Source of the DNA: Chloroflexus sp. Y-396-1 | GTDB lineage: Bacteria; Chloroflexota; Chloroflexia; Chloroflexales; Chloroflexaceae | Direction: 5' to 3' | DNA length: 64,000 nucleotides | Assembly (NCBI RefSeq): GCF_000516515.1 | Contig: NZ_KI911784.1 | Coordinates: forward strand, 4,564,633-4,628,632 | Shown here: in pieces, positions 35,408 to 43,622 of the stretch | Layout: each line of letters starts with the position of its first letter | Numbering within the stretch: the stretch's first letter is position 1 | Position numbers and translations under genes: made by a program | The notes under the pieces: model-generated | Told to the model about the DNA's origin: nothing | Seen by the model: the letters and a program-made list of their open reading frames with translations, nothing else | Databases searched by the model: none

Positions 35408-37312
35408 TCAACTCGATCCAGCAGCGCGTCGTCGCCAACGCTCTCGGAGGATAATGAGTGCATTACGCTGGTAGAAGAGCCACTCGATCAGCAGAATGAT
35501 CAATGCCGTCAAGGCCAGCCAGCGCCAAATCTCCTGGCGGCCATCGCGCTCGCGGGCGACCGTGCTTTGCGCCCCGCTGAGCTGGGGGATGGTTAAGTCA
35601 CGTTGGGGAGCGATCCGAGACTCATTTGGCGCAAATAGATTAACCGCGAAGCGTCGGCTGGCAATCACGGTGTTCCCACGCCGTTCTTCGAGGGTATAGA
35701 TACCGGGCAGATCGGTATCGGTGTAAAAGGTTTGATTCGCCTGTATCTGCACCCGACCATCACGCGAACTGACGACCTGGCCGTCTGGACGAATGATGCG
35801 TACCTCCTCGATACTGCTATCAACCGGCGCCACAATTGGTTGACCAGTAGTAAGTTGGAGGCTACTCACCGGCAGGAGATACTCGATCAAGTTGGCAAGG
35901 AGGATCGGAAACGCGATATTCAACGGCAGATCAGATAAATGGAGATCAAAGGCTAATACCACAATCCGCCTGCCCTCACGTTCGCCTGCCAGCAGGAGTG
36001 GCCCACCATCGCTATCGACAACCACCCGCGCCCACGAACCGGGAACGATGCGCGGTGCACGCAAAATATTGACGTCGGTGAAGCGCACATTACGCAGAAT
36101 CGGGTCTTCGAGTGCGGTCGGACGCACGAGCGGAAAGTCGAATTCGCCGGTTATTGAGAAGAGTTCGGTACTTTGCAACGGGCCAATAAAGAGCAGGTTG
36201 CCGGGTGGCAGAGTCGCAGGAACTGTCCCATCGAAGATAGTCAACGGAATTTCAGCCGCACTTTCGAAGAACGTAGTGGTTGTCGTTGGTACCTGCACCA
36301 CTTCCAAACTGGGCAGTAGGGAAAGACCAGTTTGCAGGAAGCGATTCCCGTCACTGACCAATCGTACCCGCACTGTTTCTCGTTGCGGACTGATCGCGTA
36401 GGCTCGATCATCGACCGGTAGTGCATCACCTTCATCGAGGCGTACTTCAATGACACCGACTGTCGCCGGAATTGGCTGAGTCAAGCTCTGTTCACGCCCT
36501 GGTTCGATGGTCATATCAATCGCAAAATCGAGCTGACCATCGAGATAGATCGACAGCCGACGGGTAACCTGTTTATCACCGTAATTTGTTGCCTGAACGA
36601 ATAGGGTCTGTTCAAATGCACCAGGTTGGAGAGCAATAGCATTAATCGCAACATTGTTAGATGAACGCCCAATCGGGAAATAGCGTACCCGTGCTGGAAC
36701 GCGCAGACCATCAGGAACCTTAACATTACCGTCGGAGATGATCGCAACCTCACTATCGGGTTCGCGGGCGGCCAGAGCCGAGGCCAGTGTGAGGGCCTGG
36801 GTCAGATCGGACTGGTTACTGTAGCTTGGCTGAATCTGCTCAATGACGCGCCGTAACTCGCGGCGATCACTCGATGAAGCAATGGGCGCTTCCATTTGAC
36901 CGCCAATCGTAATGATTGTGGCCCGGCCATTATCGGGCAACTGGTCAATCAATGCCATCGCCTGGCGTCGAGCTGCCTCGAGCCGGGTGGGCGGTTCATC
37001 GGTGGCCAGCATACTGGTTGAGCGGTCGAAGATAATGATCAGGTTCGCGCCGCTGATACCGGTGACCGGAATAAATGGACGGGCCAGCGCCAGTACCAGC
37101 AACAGCATGAGTAGTAATTGCAACAGTAATAACAGATTGCGGCGCAACTTTTGCCACGGTGCATTCGCTTCGATGTCACGCACCATGCGTTGCCAGAGGA
37201 AGGTTGATGAAACCACCCGCTCTTCCCGGCGCAGCTTGAGCAGATACATGGCCACAATCATTGGGCCAACGATAGCCGCAGCAATTAATGCTAAAGGAGC
37301 CAGAAATGACAT
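35408..37312 (-). CDS. BatA-type vWA membrane protein
   Basis: The 634-residue protein begins with a BatA/Aerotolerance N-domain of two helices (4-24 and about 58-78) around LLKLRREERVVSSTFLW. A von Willebrand A domain follows with MIDAS DRSTS (Asp96, Ser98, Ser100). The periplasmic part has beta-rich segments with SIYLDGQLDF and a second helix near the C-terminus (about 598-615). It is the last gene of the MoxR-DUF58 operon. Such MoxR-vWA systems are thought to act as metal-dependent chaperones or in envelope stress. Confidence 0.85.
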   Translation of the reverse strand: MSFLAPLALIAAAIVGPMIVAMYLLKLRREERVVSSTFLWQRMVRDIEANAPWQKLRRNLLLLLQLLLMLLLVLALARPFIPVTGISGANLIIIFDRSTSMLATDEPPTRLEAARRQAMALIDQLPDNGRATIITIGGQMEAPIASSSDRRELRRVIEQIQPSYSNQSDLTQALTLASALAAREPDSEVAIISDGNVKVPDGLRVPARVRYFPIGRSSNNVAINAIALQPGAFEQTLFVQATNYGDKQVTRRLSIYLDGQLDFAIDMTIEPGREQSLTQPIPATVGVIEVRLDEGDALPVDDRAYAISPQRETVRVRLVSDGNRFLQTGLSLLPSLEVVQVPTTTTTFFESAAEIPLTIFDGTVPATLPPGNLLFIGPLQSTELFSITGEFDFPLVRPTALEDPILRNVRFTDVNILRAPRIVPGSWARVVVDSDGGPLLLAGEREGRRIVVLAFDLHLSDLPLNIAFPILLANLIEYLLPVSSLQLTTGQPIVAPVDSSIEEVRIIRPDGQVVSSRDGRVQIQANQTFYTDTDLPGIYTLEERRGNTVIASRRFAVNLFAPNESRIAPQRDLTIPQLSGAQSTVARERDGRQEIWRWLALTALIILLIEWLFYQRNALIILRERWRRRAAGSS

Positions 37313-37359
37313 AGAATCTGCTCGGATGTCATTGGGTAGCCAACGTTTTCCTGGCTACG

Positions 37360-37869
37360 CTACCTGTCATCAGCATAAGGGATAGCCTGCACATTGATGC
37401 TTTCAGCAGTGAATGGCGCTTCACCACGAGCGATAAGATCGTGCAGCTCGGCAATTGCCATGCGCACAGCCGCGTCAGTTTTTGGGTCGTTCTGAGCAAT
37501 GCCGCGTGCTTCGTATTCAGCGAGATCGGCAAGCTCGACATAGCGACGATCAGCGCTCACAATGAGATCAATTTCCAAATCTTCTGTTTCAACCGTCGTT
37601 TCGCTGATCCGTGCAGGACGGGCCACATTGCAATACCAGCCGCATGTCGTGCCATCTGGGCGTTGCACACGGAAGATGTTATACCAGCGATCGGTGTAAA
37701 ATGTTTCGATCATGGTATCACCCGGTTCGATGCTAAACAGACCGAGATCAACCCGCCCCAGGCGCCATGGAGCGTACACGGTCACGCTCCGATCGTCGCG
37801 GGTAATGACCGTTGCCGGATAACAGATTGTCTGACCTTTCGCCGGTTTGATCAATCGTATTTCGATCAT
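37360..37869 (-). CDS. DUF402 domain protein
   Basis: The 169-residue protein has DUF402 signatures: DTMIETFYTDRWYNIFRV, CGWYCNVARPARI and DLEIDLIVSADRRYVELAD. Family members include nucleoside tri/diphosphate phosphatases (YgaC/Ntdp-like) and an RNase AU-1/FAU-1 C-domain. A phosphate-transfer role is plausible, not shown. It overlaps the DUF58 gene by 4 bases and sits between DUF58 and BatA, an unusual insertion into that operon. Confidence 0.85.
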   Translation of the reverse strand: MIEIRLIKPAKGQTICYPATVITRDDRSVTVYAPWRLGRVDLGLFSIEPGDTMIETFYTDRWYNIFRVQRPDGTTCGWYCNVARPARISETTVETEDLEIDLIVSADRRYVELADLAEYEARGIAQNDPKTDAAVRMAIAELHDLIARGEAPFTAESINVQAIPYADDR

Positions 37870-38744
37870 CGCACAACACCAGCGTGTCGTAACTGGGTGA
37901 ATACAAACTCTTCAATCGGCACAGCCGTGTTAACCGGCACATACCGGATTCCCCGCCCACTGCAAAACGCCTCAATCTCTTGCTGCCAGCTTTGCAGCGT
38001 CTCACGATAGCGCTGAAGCACATCGAGGTCGGCGCTGATTTCAACCGCTGGGCCGCCTTCACTATCAACCAAGCGGATGTCACCTTCAATTGGCGGATCG
38101 ATCTCTTGCGGCGCCAGGATGTGCATAATCGTGATCTCAAAGGGCCGGGCCGTAAGCGCACGCAAAGCATCGCGCCAGCCTGGATCAAACAGATCAGAGC
38201 AGAGTAAGAGCGGGCCAGCGCTGCGGGCTGTCTGGAGATAGGTACGGCAGAACTGGGTCAGGTTAACTGTACTACCGGCCTCGAGACGCTGCAAAAATTC
38301 AAACAGTGCCACTGCCCCGCGCTTGCCACGTATCCCGCTCACCGCTGCCGGACGGCCACCGAATGCGGTGACATTCACCCGATCAAGATTGCTCAACGCA
38401 ATATATCCGAAAGTGGCAGCAATCTGGCGTGCGTAATGGAGCTTTTCCGGATCGCCCCAAGCCATGCTGCGACTAGTATCTACGAGCAGGTGAACGTTTA
38501 GCTCTTCTTCGGCCACGAACAGTTTGAGATAGAAACGCTCTGCCCGAGCGTATAGATTCCAATCAATCTGACGAATATCATCGCCAGCCGTGTATGGCCG
38601 AAAATCAGCGAACTCAACTGACGAGCCACGTTTCGGGCTACGTCGTTCACCTTGCAGATCGCCCGCCATCGCACGTCGGGTTTGCAAAGCCAGACGATCG
38701 AGCTTACGCAGAAAAGCGGCTGTGAGCAATGGCTCGGCCATCAC
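37866..38744 (-). CDS. DUF58 protein
   Basis: The 292-residue protein has the family core GDDIRQIDWNLYARAERFYL followed by a vWA-like region DTSRSMAWGDPEKLHYARQIA. DUF58 proteins are the standard partner of MoxR ATPases. It overlaps the upstream MoxR gene by 4 bases and the downstream DUF402 gene by 4 bases, so the three are tightly coupled. Confidence 0.92.
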   Translation of the reverse strand: MMAEPLLTAAFLRKLDRLALQTRRAMAGDLQGERRSPKRGSSVEFADFRPYTAGDDIRQIDWNLYARAERFYLKLFVAEEELNVHLLVDTSRSMAWGDPEKLHYARQIAATFGYIALSNLDRVNVTAFGGRPAAVSGIRGKRGAVALFEFLQRLEAGSTVNLTQFCRTYLQTARSAGPLLLCSDLFDPGWRDALRALTARPFEITIMHILAPQEIDPPIEGDIRLVDSEGGPAVEISADLDVLQRYRETLQSWQQEIEAFCSGRGIRYVPVNTAVPIEEFVFTQLRHAGVVR

Positions 38745-39742
38745 TCCTCCTTAACCGCTTCTAAAACGCCTTTCACCACATCATCAGCACTGATGCCCTC
38801 AGCCTGCGCCTCAAAATTGAGCACAACCCGATGGCGTAATGCCGGCAACGCGGCCAGGCGCAGATCACCAAACGAGACATTGTAACGTCCATCGAGCAGC
38901 GCTAAAATCTTACCGGCCAGAATCAGGGTCTGCATCCCACGTGGTGATGCGCCATAACGCACGTACTGCTTAGTTATTGCCGGGGCATCTTTGCTCTCTG
39001 GATGGGTAGCAGTAATCAGGCGGGCAGCGTAACTCAAGACATGGCTGGCAATCGGTACGGTACGAGCCAGTTCTTGCATCTGCAAGATCATCGGTCCATC
39101 GGCAACGTGGCGCGCCGTTGGCTGGCGCGCACCGGTTGTTCGTTGCGCAATTTCGACCAGTTCGGCAGCAGAAGGGAAGGCAACGTTAATCTTGAAGAAG
39201 AAGCGGTCGAGTTGCGCTTCTGGTAACGGATAGGTTCCCTCCATCTCTAGTGGGTTCTGGGTCGCCAGCACAAAGAACGGTTGTGGCAATTTATGGATCG
39301 TTTTAGCAACTGTTACCGTGCGCTCCTGCATTGCTTCAAGCAAGGCTGACTGGGTCTTGGGAGTAGCACGGTTGATCTCATCGGCCAGCACCAGGTTCGC
39401 GAAGATGGGGCCAGGCTCAAAGCGAAATGACTTGTGGCCGTGAACATCTTCGCTGATCAGCGTGGTACCGATAATATCAGCCGGCATCAAGTCAGGCGTA
39501 AACTGAATACGCGAGAACTTGCAATCGATTACGTCGGCCAGCGTGCGCACCAGCGTGGTTTTGGCGAGACCAGGAACACCTTCCAACAGCGCATTACCAC
39601 CGGCCAGCAGGGTAATAATGACCTGCCGAATCAGTTCGTGCTGACCAACGATAACCTGCGAAACCTCAGCTTCAATCTGTTGCGCTCGCTGCCGAAACTC
39701 TTCCGGCGACATCATAACCCCAGTTTGGGGAACAGCAGTCAT
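38741..39742 (-). CDS. MoxR-family AAA+ ATPase
   Basis: The 333-residue protein has Walker A in LLEGVPGLAKTTLVRT (about 54-69), Walker B in LVLADEINRATPKTQSAL, sensor 1 in VLATQNPLEMEGTYPLPEAQ and the C-terminal lid with YVRYGASPRGMQTLI. It fits the MoxR APE2/MRP type. It probably remodels or activates vWA partners encoded downstream. Confidence 0.95.
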   Translation of the reverse strand: MTAVPQTGVMMSPEEFRQRAQQIEAEVSQVIVGQHELIRQVIITLLAGGNALLEGVPGLAKTTLVRTLADVIDCKFSRIQFTPDLMPADIIGTTLISEDVHGHKSFRFEPGPIFANLVLADEINRATPKTQSALLEAMQERTVTVAKTIHKLPQPFFVLATQNPLEMEGTYPLPEAQLDRFFFKINVAFPSAAELVEIAQRTTGARQPTARHVADGPMILQMQELARTVPIASHVLSYAARLITATHPESKDAPAITKQYVRYGASPRGMQTLILAGKILALLDGRYNVSFGDLRLAALPALRHRVVLNFEAQAEGISADDVVKGVLEAVKEE

Positions 39743-39756
39743 GCGGTTCTCCTTTG

Positions 39757-41424
39757 TTATGGTTCAAGGCGCGAGAAGTATTCGCGCACGAGGTCTTGCA
39801 AGTAAATCGGTACACTACCGCGGTCGAGCGCTTCAGTAGCAGTCCGCTGGTATTCGGGAAAGATTTGTTCGTAAGGAACAACCGAGGGATTGGTTACCCC
39901 GCTCTGTTGACCCTGACCAGGACGGACTTCGCTGCTTCCACCGCTGTTCTGCTGACCCGGAATGAAATCTGGATCACCCTGTTGACCAGAGGGACGGAAC
40001 GGTTGATAAACCAGGTCATTGTTTCCGCTCTGGCCCTGCTGGGAAGCCGGGCGATTCGGATCGACATTGCCTGGTGCATTGCTCTGCTGCTGGCCGAGGT
40101 TTGCTGCCGTTGAACCGCCACCCTGACCGGGTTGACCCTGCTGCCCCTGACCGGGTTGGCCTTGTTGGCCTTGACCGGGCTGACCGGTTTGGCCTTGCTG
40201 GCCCTGACCCTGCCCCGCTTGCCCCTGAGCTTGCTGCCCTTGCTGGCCCTGGCCCTGCTGTGCCTGCTGTCCCTGACCGGTTTGCCCGGCCTGCGCAATC
40301 TGCTGACGAGCAGTCTGGGCATTCGCCAGCGCCTGTTGTACGGCCTGTTGATCTGCCGCTGCTGCCTGGGCATTACGCACTTGCTGTGCAGCCTGTTGCA
40401 GTGCCTGAGCTGCCGCCTGGTTATCACCACGTTCGAGGGCTTGAGCAGCGTCTTGCAGCGCCTGCGCCGTCGCCGGATCGGCTGCAGCCAGTTGAGCCGC
40501 CTGCTGCGCCAACTCATCGGCGAGCGCCTGACGTTCGGCAGCACTCATTTGATTGAGGCTGTTTGCCAGATTTTCGAGTTGCTGACGTAACTGGTCAAGC
40601 GTAGGCCGAGGTGATGTCTGATTATTCGAGAGTTGTTCAAGCCGTCGCGCCAGTTGTTCGAGCGCTGCCTGGCGGAGATCGGTTTGTGGATCAAGCTGCT
40701 GACGGAGCCGCATTTCGGCGCGAGCAATATCGGCCAGTGCCTCCTGTCGATCACCGGGATTGCGAGCCAGTTCCTCTTGCAATTGGCGCAGAATCTGCTG
40801 CAATTCCTCCCGCTGCGCCGGCGTCAGATCGTCGCGGCTCGCCAGCTCCTCTTCTAGTCGAGCAAGCTGTTGGGTCGCCTCTTCAATCATCTCGGCTACC
40901 GCCGCCCGTTCGGCCAAGACGCGATCCATCGGATTGGGAAGAGTTAGCAAGGCAATCAGCGCCACAGCCGGCAACAATGCCCACAACAATGGTCGGTGTG
41001 GCACGCGGATCGGGAGCTGCCGTGGGTGGAGCTGTGCCGCCACCGTGCAGGCGTCGGCCTGCTGATACGACACCAGCGGTGTCATCGCACCGGTCTCGTA
41101 CAGTTCAATTGCGGTCGAGAGGCGTTCGCGCAGATTGAGCATCAGATCAATCCGCTGTGCAGCTCGACGCAAAGGAAGGGGCCTGAATAAGATAAAGCCG
41201 ACGACGATCATCAGCCAGAGCGCGATTGGCACCAAAGCCCACCAGATCAGATTGGGAATGGGTGTAAGCCGGCCAACAGCCGCCACCAGCACACAGACAG
41301 TCAATGCCAGCCAAAGCGTGCGGCTGGCCAGTACTAAACCGTCGTTGATGCGCAATTTGATACTCAGCGGGCGCACATGTCGGCGCACTATCTGATAGGG
41401 CGAAGGATTTACTGCCTGCGTCAT
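39757..41424 (-). CDS. Large membrane-anchored coiled-coil protein with Gln/Gly-rich linker
   Basis: The 555-residue protein is the first gene of the MoxR operon. Two membrane helices lie near the N-terminus (about 32-52 and 58-78) and one at about 146-163. A long Ala/Gln/Leu coiled coil follows (about 165-365) with LEEELASRDDLTPAQREELQ and LADELAQQAAQLAAADP. A low-complexity stretch of QGQ/GQPGQ units covers about 370-450 (40110-40300). A conserved-looking tail reads VPYEQIFPEYQRTATEALDR. The tail and the overall layout resemble DUF4175-like proteins next to MoxR clusters. It is probably an envelope scaffold. Confidence 0.75.
   Translation of the reverse strand: MTQAVNPSPYQIVRRHVRPLSIKLRINDGLVLASRTLWLALTVCVLVAAVGRLTPIPNLIWWALVPIALWLMIVVGFILFRPLPLRRAAQRIDLMLNLRERLSTAIELYETGAMTPLVSYQQADACTVAAQLHPRQLPIRVPHRPLLWALLPAVALIALLTLPNPMDRVLAERAAVAEMIEEATQQLARLEEELASRDDLTPAQREELQQILRQLQEELARNPGDRQEALADIARAEMRLRQQLDPQTDLRQAALEQLARRLEQLSNNQTSPRPTLDQLRQQLENLANSLNQMSAAERQALADELAQQAAQLAAADPATAQALQDAAQALERGDNQAAAQALQQAAQQVRNAQAAAADQQAVQQALANAQTARQQIAQAGQTGQGQQAQQGQGQQGQQAQGQAGQGQGQQGQTGQPGQGQQGQPGQGQQGQPGQGGGSTAANLGQQQSNAPGNVDPNRPASQQGQSGNNDLVYQPFRPSGQQGDPDFIPGQQNSGGSSEVRPGQGQQSGVTNPSVVPYEQIFPEYQRTATEALDRGSVPIYLQDLVREYFSRLEP
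40110..40300 (-). repeat. Low-complexity Gln/Gly-coding repeat
   Basis: Degenerate repeats of CCCTGACCGGGTTGGCC-like units inside the coiled-coil gene encode GQGQQGQPGQ-type sequence. It is expected to be disordered and prone to copy-number change. Confidence 0.7.
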
Positions 41425-41507
41425 TGCCTGTCCTTCCTACTACGACGAAGTGGTTATCAGTATCGTACCACACCTATGACGCCGCAGCACCCGCATCGGT
41501 TCCCGGG

Positions 41508-41936
41508 TTATTCTTCACGCCGCCAGACGTGACGCTCAACCACCTGACGCACCAGTTCACCATGCTCCCAGATTTCAACCACGCGCTGGCTGATAATCGT
41601 TGTCGTCACACTCAGCGGGGTTGTCACCGTCGGCGGAGAAACGACCGGCGCCGACGCGGCTGTGATTGGCGAAGCCGCCGACGAAGCACCCATCCGGTGA
41701 CGCAGCCATGCCCTTCCGGCTTCGACGGCCAGTGTTGCGACACCGAGGGCCAGTGCTGCACCGAGCTGACGCATCTGCATTGGTGAAAGCGCGAGCGGGA
41801 AGTTTCGCGGAGCCAGAGCCGATTGTTCACGTGGCGCCAGCGCATCTTGTTCGGTGAGCGCTGCACCGCACGCGCCGCAATACCGATTTTCAAGCGGGTT
41901 GCCATGGCGACAAGCCGGACAGATCCGTTCAACCAT
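41508..41936 (-). CDS. Zinc-ribbon membrane protein
   Basis: The 142-residue protein has an N-terminal zinc ribbon with Cys6, Cys9, Cys20 and Cys23 (CPACR and CGACG). A short linker, a hydrophobic segment at about 56-72 (MRQLGAALALGVATLAVEAG) and a C-terminal part with WEHGELVRQVVERHVW follow. It is transcribed toward the MoxR operon, 83 bases upstream of it. The function is unknown. Confidence 0.75.
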   Translation of the reverse strand: MVERICPACRHGNPLENRYCGACGAALTEQDALAPREQSALAPRNFPLALSPMQMRQLGAALALGVATLAVEAGRAWLRHRMGASSAASPITAASAPVVSPPTVTTPLSVTTTIISQRVVEIWEHGELVRQVVERHVWRREE

Positions 41937-42308
41937 ACGCTCACCTCATCGGAAAAGAGAGATATATGTCAGGGACCGAATCATGCTGACAAATGTGTTG
42001 TAGACAAATGTATTATACCCGAATCGAGTGCAGTTGTCCTGGCGGGAACCGCTACGATTTTAGCAACAGTACAATAGAAGAGTGCGCACCACTGTGCCCC
42101 AACAATGGATATTCGGGCAATTCCGTCACCGTATCGATCGGATTCGGAAAATCCAACTGGCAGCGGGAGCAATGATGAGTCGCGACTACGATGAAGGACG
42201 CAGCATCGCTGCGCCCCTACCCCGTTTCTGCCGATGGTATCTGTCACGGGGTTGGTCGGAGGGTGGGAGGTAAAACCCGACGATGCGCGCCAGTAGCGAC
42301 AGGCGTTA
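41937..42308. other. Intergenic region between divergent genes
   Basis: Non-coding. It holds a GTGCGCACCACTGTGCCCC segment (about 42081-42099) related to the GGGGCAC hairpins at 20659 and 62980, and a small hairpin around 42199-42212 (GCAGC and GCTGC). No other structure was recognised. Confidence 0.35.
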
Positions 42309-42317
42309 TGCTATAAT
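42309..42317 (+). promoter_or_regulatory. Extended -10 promoter of the glycine-zipper NTPase cassette
   Basis: TGCTATAAT is a perfect extended -10 with no good -35. Transcription would begin near 42324, which excludes the upstream ATGs at 42283 and 42316 and supports ATG 42367. Confidence 0.6.
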
Positions 42318-42366
42318 GAGGACTAATAATTCTCACGCAACTCAGCATTGCTATCTGGGAATCCGC

Positions 42367-43335
42367 ATGCCTGACACGTCGCTGGTAGACCTCATCGAAC
42401 GTTTTACAGCCGGCGTTTACACCCCTGCCGATCTCGACCTGCTGCGCGAAGCGTTGCGCGCCGGTCAGATCGCCATTGCAACCGGCGAGCGGGCGGTCAG
42501 CCTGGGCGGCAACGCCGATGGCGCTGTGATCGTGACCGGCGACCACAATCGGATTATCATTCTCCAGGGGAATGCCGCAGCCGTCGCCCGTGAATTGATC
42601 GAACCGCAGCCCAAACCACCGGCAGTCTGCCCGCCCAACCCCTTTACGCCCACCGGCGGGCGGATCACCGACCCCACACGCATCTTCGACCGTCAGCGTG
42701 AAGTGCGGCAGGCGCTCGACTATCTCAGATCGGGGAGCAGCGTTGCCTTCATCGGCGACAGCGGCGTCGGCAAGTCGTCGCTGTTGACGCTGCTGAAAGA
42801 GCGCGCCGAAACCGAACTGGGGCGAACACCGATCCTGCTCGATATGCAGAACCTGCACAGCGAAGATGACTATTACCAGGCGCTCTGCGAAGAGGCGGGG
42901 ATCGCCACAACAGTGCGTGGCTGGAAGTTAGAACGCGCCCTGCGCGGGCGACGCCTGCTGCTGTTACTCGACGAAATCGAAAAGATGACCTGGGACGGTT
43001 TCAGCCACAACCTGCGCGCCGAACTGCGCGGGCTGGCTGAAGGCGAGCATGCCCCCTTCAAACTGGCGCTGGTGGCCCGCTCGCCGCTCGACCGGCTCTT
43101 TCCCGACAGCGAACTGAACACCTCGCCGCTGGCCGGCATCTGCCAGCAGATCAATGTGGAGCCCTGGAATGATGCTACTGCGCGGGCGTTCATTCAGCAG
43201 CGGCTGAGCAGAACGCCGGTGCACTTCAGCGATAATGAGATCGAGCGCCTTGTGCTGAGTAGCAACGGCCTGCCGTTGCGCCTGATGCAGGCCGCCTTCA
43301 ACCTGTACCGGACGAAAACAAGTGGTGACGTATGA
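42367..43335 (+). CDS. P-loop NTPase with N-terminal adaptor-like module (cassette gene 1)
   Basis: About 322 residues. Residues 1-75 form a small helical/beta module (SLVDLIERFTAGVYTPADLD, then GERAVSLGGNADGAVIVTGDHN). It resembles effector-associated or adaptor modules on NTPases of Chloroflexota and cyanobacterial conflict systems; that match is from memory. The NTPase follows, with Walker A GDSGVGKSS (130-138) and Walker B LLLLLDEIEK (Asp202, Glu203), then a lid with IERLVLSSNGLPLRL. It resembles AAA/STAND ATPases but lacks the long C-terminal sensor repeats of typical STANDs. Codon use is visibly G+C-richer than in flanking genes. Its stop overlaps the next start by 4 bases. Confidence 0.72.
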   Translation: MPDTSLVDLIERFTAGVYTPADLDLLREALRAGQIAIATGERAVSLGGNADGAVIVTGDHNRIIILQGNAAAVARELIEPQPKPPAVCPPNPFTPTGGRITDPTRIFDRQREVRQALDYLRSGSSVAFIGDSGVGKSSLLTLLKERAETELGRTPILLDMQNLHSEDDYYQALCEEAGIATTVRGWKLERALRGRRLLLLLDEIEKMTWDGFSHNLRAELRGLAEGEHAPFKLALVARSPLDRLFPDSELNTSPLAGICQQINVEPWNDATARAFIQQRLSRTPVHFSDNEIERLVLSSNGLPLRLMQAAFNLYRTKTSGDV

Positions 43336-43619
43336 GCGAACCTGTGCCCCGTCTCGACCTGGCGCCCCGCCTCCGGCGCCGACTGCACCCCTGGAACCCG
43401 CTCGACTACTTGCGACTGTTGTACTGGGTCTTCTTCTTCCCGCAGGCGCTGCGCTGGTATGAGCAGACCTTCGCCGATCCACAGGATCCACAGTACCGCG
43501 ACGTAACCGGACGTGAGGTATGGATGGTCATCCAACGTGATCCGGTACGGCGCGATCTAGCGCTGATGGGGCTGTTTCTGATACTGTTCATCCCACCAGC
43601 AGTTGCGACTGCCCTGTAA
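43332..43619 (+). CDS. Small membrane protein of the NTPase cassette (gene 2)
   Basis: The 95-residue protein has a basic N-terminus (RLRRRLHPW), a hydrophobic/aromatic segment at about 25-41 (YLRLLYWVFFFPQALRW), a charged middle and a C-terminal membrane helix at about 76-95 (LALMGLFLILFIPPAVATAL). I recognise no family. The 4-base overlap with gene 1 and the 3-base gap to gene 3 show that it is an integral part of the operon. Confidence 0.7.
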   Translation: MSEPVPRLDLAPRLRRRLHPWNPLDYLRLLYWVFFFPQALRWYEQTFADPQDPQYRDVTGREVWMVIQRDPVRRDLALMGLFLILFIPPAVATAL

Positions 43620-43622
43620 GGG

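Noticed and set aside
40074-41138. Plus-strand frames opposite the coiled-coil gene
   Set aside because: They arise from low-complexity Gln/Gly codons of the minus-strand gene and encode Pro/Ala/Leu-biased sequence.
42244-42858. Long minus-strand frame of about 204 codons opposite the first cassette NTPase
   Set aside because: Mirror of a G+C-rich gene; the plus strand has clear Walker motifs and the minus frame has no recognisable domain.
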